From positions 1 through 45,087 of the forward strand of contig JAHEMY010000010.1 in NCBI GenBank assembly GCA_024643425.1: a stretch of DNA of 45,087 bases, read 5' to 3'. The translations under genes were made by a program, and so were the position numbers. How positions within the stretch are numbered: the first letter of the stretch is position 1; each line of letters begins with the position of its first letter. Below are positions 44,272 to 45,087 of the stretch, piece by piece. The notes under the pieces are model-generated. The model was not told the origin of the DNA, made no database searches, and worked only from the letters and a program-made list of their open reading frames with translations. Source of the stretch: Flavobacteriaceae bacterium (lineage in GTDB: Bacteria > Bacteroidota > Bacteroidia > Flavobacteriales > Flavobacteriaceae).

Positions 44272-44495
44272 GGTTGCAAACTTTATATGCGAGCTATTTT
44301 TCACTTCTCCATAACAACTGTTTACTCTTCTTTTATCTGTATAACAATAGAGGTTTCATGCTTTAGAAGTCACTCGTTTTATAACATCCCAGATGGACCT
44401 TTACCTTTTTTTATGTTGCTAGCCGCTGCCGCGGGTATCTCCATCAAATGTCCTGAGGACATTTGATTTTGCTTCCCAAAATTTTATTTCGATAA
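44272..44495 (+). repeat. ~224-nt repeat unit U2
   Basis: Tandem copy of U1. The first ~35 nt are diverged (GGTTGCAAACTTTATATGCG) so the GA-mismatch hairpin is lost, but CCATAACAACTGTTTAC matches U3 and the last ~85 nt are almost identical to U1. This copy has no promoter or leader of its own. Confidence 0.7.
44418..44467 (-). repeat. REP-like palindrome plus inverted repeat, copy 2
   Basis: Identical GC-rich part to copy 1. The adjacent inverted repeat (44443-44467) keeps both 11-nt arms; only the loop changes from TCA to TGA. Confidence 0.6.
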
Positions 44496-44669
44496 GGTGG
44501 CGAGCTCTGAGAGGAATATAATTTCCCTTATTTCCCTATAATTAAGAATTAACCTTTCTTCGACAAAATGTTATCAAGTAAAACTTGATGCAGCATGCTA
44601 AACTTCCAGAATGTATTTTTTATTTTTTTTGTGATGCAACAAACGAAAACAAAGTCCGTATATTGTTAT

Positions 44670-44725
44670 TATCTTTATAAAAAGAAGCATAAGTAGTTGA
44701 CTCAATGAGGTAAATAATACCTTTT
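44670..44725 (+). ncRNA. Diverged leader/small RNA copy B
   Basis: TATCTTTA (44670-44677, one base off TAnnTTTG) is followed by AGCATAAGTAG (44687-44697), the core shared with units A and C, and then by a different hairpin, AGGTA and TACCT around AATAA, with four T. Sequence differs from A and C but the order promoter, core, hairpin is kept. Confidence 0.35.
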
Positions 44726-44758
44726 ATCGAAAAAAAAGGCGATTGGTCTAAAAGAGTA

Positions 44759-44787
44759 TTGTGTATTCAAAAAAACATATACATTTG
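44759..44787 (+). promoter_or_regulatory. Complete -33/-7 promoter of leader unit C
   Basis: TTG at 44759-44761, 18-nt spacer and TACATTTG at 44780-44787. This is one of the best promoter matches in the window, and it drives no protein gene. Confidence 0.65.
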
Positions 44788-44792
44788 GTTTA

Positions 44793-44877
44793 TACCATAG
44801 CATAAGTAGGTTAAGTTCATGGTAGATTTGGGGCAAAAAAAGGTAAACGACTGTTTACCTTTTTTTATTGGCCCAAT
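44793..44877 (+). ncRNA. Candidate small RNA, unit C
   Basis: Same start as unit A (TACCATAGCATAAGTAGG) at the same distance from the -7 element. TACCAT (44793-44798) pairs with ATGGTA (44819-44824). The 3' hairpin has A7 (44835-44841) facing T7 (44860-44866), GGTAAAC (44842-44848) with GTTTACC (44853-44859), loop GACT, and an outer TTGGG/CCCAA stem. Compared with unit A, one A and one T were gained on opposite arms. Confidence 0.6.
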
Positions 44878-44881
44878 ACGG

Positions 44882-45087
44882 GGTGGCGAGCTTCAAAGCG
44901 AGCCGTTTTATTCTTTCCCATAACAACTGTTTACCCTTCTTTTATTTATATAAAATAGAGTGTCATGCTTTAAAAGTCACTCGTATTATAACGATCCATA
45001 TCGATCTTTACCTTTTTTTTATTGCTAGCCGCTGCCGCGGGTATCTCCATCAAATGTCCTCAGGACATTCGATTTTGCTCCGCAAAA
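44882..45087 (+). repeat. Repeat unit U3, truncated by window end
   Basis: 206 nt of the same unit as U1/U2. The GA-mismatch hairpin is intact (GGCGAGCTTCAAAGCGAGCC). GAGTG and CACTC (about 44958-44982) can pair. The end reads TTTTGCTCCGCAAAA instead of TTTTGCTTCCCAAAA, making a new perfect TTTTGC/GCAAAA pair at the window edge. Confidence 0.65.
45024..45073 (-). repeat. REP-like palindrome plus inverted repeat, copy 3
   Basis: GC-rich part identical to copies 1 and 2. The inverted repeat (45049-45073) has one change in its second arm (ATTCGAT for ATTTGAT), giving a G-T wobble in one RNA orientation. Confidence 0.6.

Larger units (their letters stand above)
43876..45087. repeat. Gene-free cluster of promoter-led repeats and REP-like palindromes
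   Basis: About 1.2 kb with no convincing protein gene. The order is: leader unit A (43949-44047), ~220-nt unit U1 (44052-44271), U2 (44272-44495), a unique spacer beginning with a third GGTGGCGAGC and containing a diverged leader B (~44670-44725), leader C (44780-44877), then U3 (44882 to the window end, incomplete). Copies are near-identical over long stretches but differ by small indels. The array continues off the right edge. Confidence 0.8.

Noticed and set aside
43949-45087. CRISPR array
   Set aside because: Repeats are ~220 nt and of unequal spacing, without uniform short repeats or unique spacers, and no cas genes are seen.
43949-45087. Integron attC array
   Set aside because: No RYYYAAC/GTTRRRY core pairs, cassette frames or integrase were visible.

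Overview
The window looks like a chromosomal segment of a gliding-lineage member of the Flavobacteriaceae (phylum Bacteroidota). The evidence is the gliding lipoprotein gene gldH next to ricT, the flavobacterial order purN / acpP-fabF-rnc-IPExxxVDY-pyk, a C5-type heme operon with an AraC-type regulator, low GC, and repeated use of the Bacteroidota promoter -7 element TAnnTTTG in place of sigma70 boxes. No rRNA, tRNA, CRISPR array, prophage or transposase gene was recognised.

Layout. (1) 1-2857: the partial end of an SDR-type L-threonine dehydrogenase, an orphan lipoprotein, and a MATE exporter co-transcribed with ferrochelatase. (2) 2858-11357: heme block, with hemH and an araC-family gene on the minus strand and hemA-hemC-hemD-hemE-DUF6973-like-hemF-hemB on the plus strand. 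Most plus-strand genes overlap by 4-8 nt. A 17-nt palindrome lies between araC and hemA. (3) 11430-18259: CNNM/CBS membrane protein, secreted DinB-fold protein, two small membrane proteins of unknown role, ogt, a serine hydrolase, a DEDDy exonuclease and a two-domain peptide-type ABC ATPase. (4) 18576-23914, minus strand: ricT-gldH-pbp1A-scoA-scoB, packed as one operon. (5) 24118-30491: GH20 hexosaminidase-cutC, then a minus-strand VOC-CYTH-YCII lipoprotein trio, then DNA polymerase IV and an SH3 lipoprotein. (6) 30528-34993: an MBOAT O-acyltransferase with two SGNH-type exported proteins, probably an envelope polysaccharide acylation cassette. (7) 35136-43842: pyk, IPExxxVDY, rnc, fabF, acpP (minus); purN, rnhA, PfkB kinase and a long PurF (plus).

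The most unusual part is 43876-45087, which has no convincing gene. It is built from repeats. Two full copies (and one diverged copy) of a short unit start at a TAnnTTTG promoter, with the conserved block beginning where transcription should start. The unit carries a 5' stem TACCAT/ATGGTA and ends in a terminator-like hairpin. Between the two full copies the hairpin changes in a paired way: A6/T6 becomes A7/T7, and only the loop bases differ. Each full copy is followed by one or two ~220-nt units. Each of those holds a GC-rich REP-like palindrome with GGAG at its 5' side (minus strand) beside a separate 25-nt inverted repeat. The region is best read as a cluster of repeated small RNA genes or a mobile REP/MITE-like array. 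It runs off the right edge of the window.

The heme block would take glutamyl-tRNA to heme, except for glutamate-1-semialdehyde aminotransferase (hemL) and protoporphyrinogen oxidase, which must lie elsewhere.
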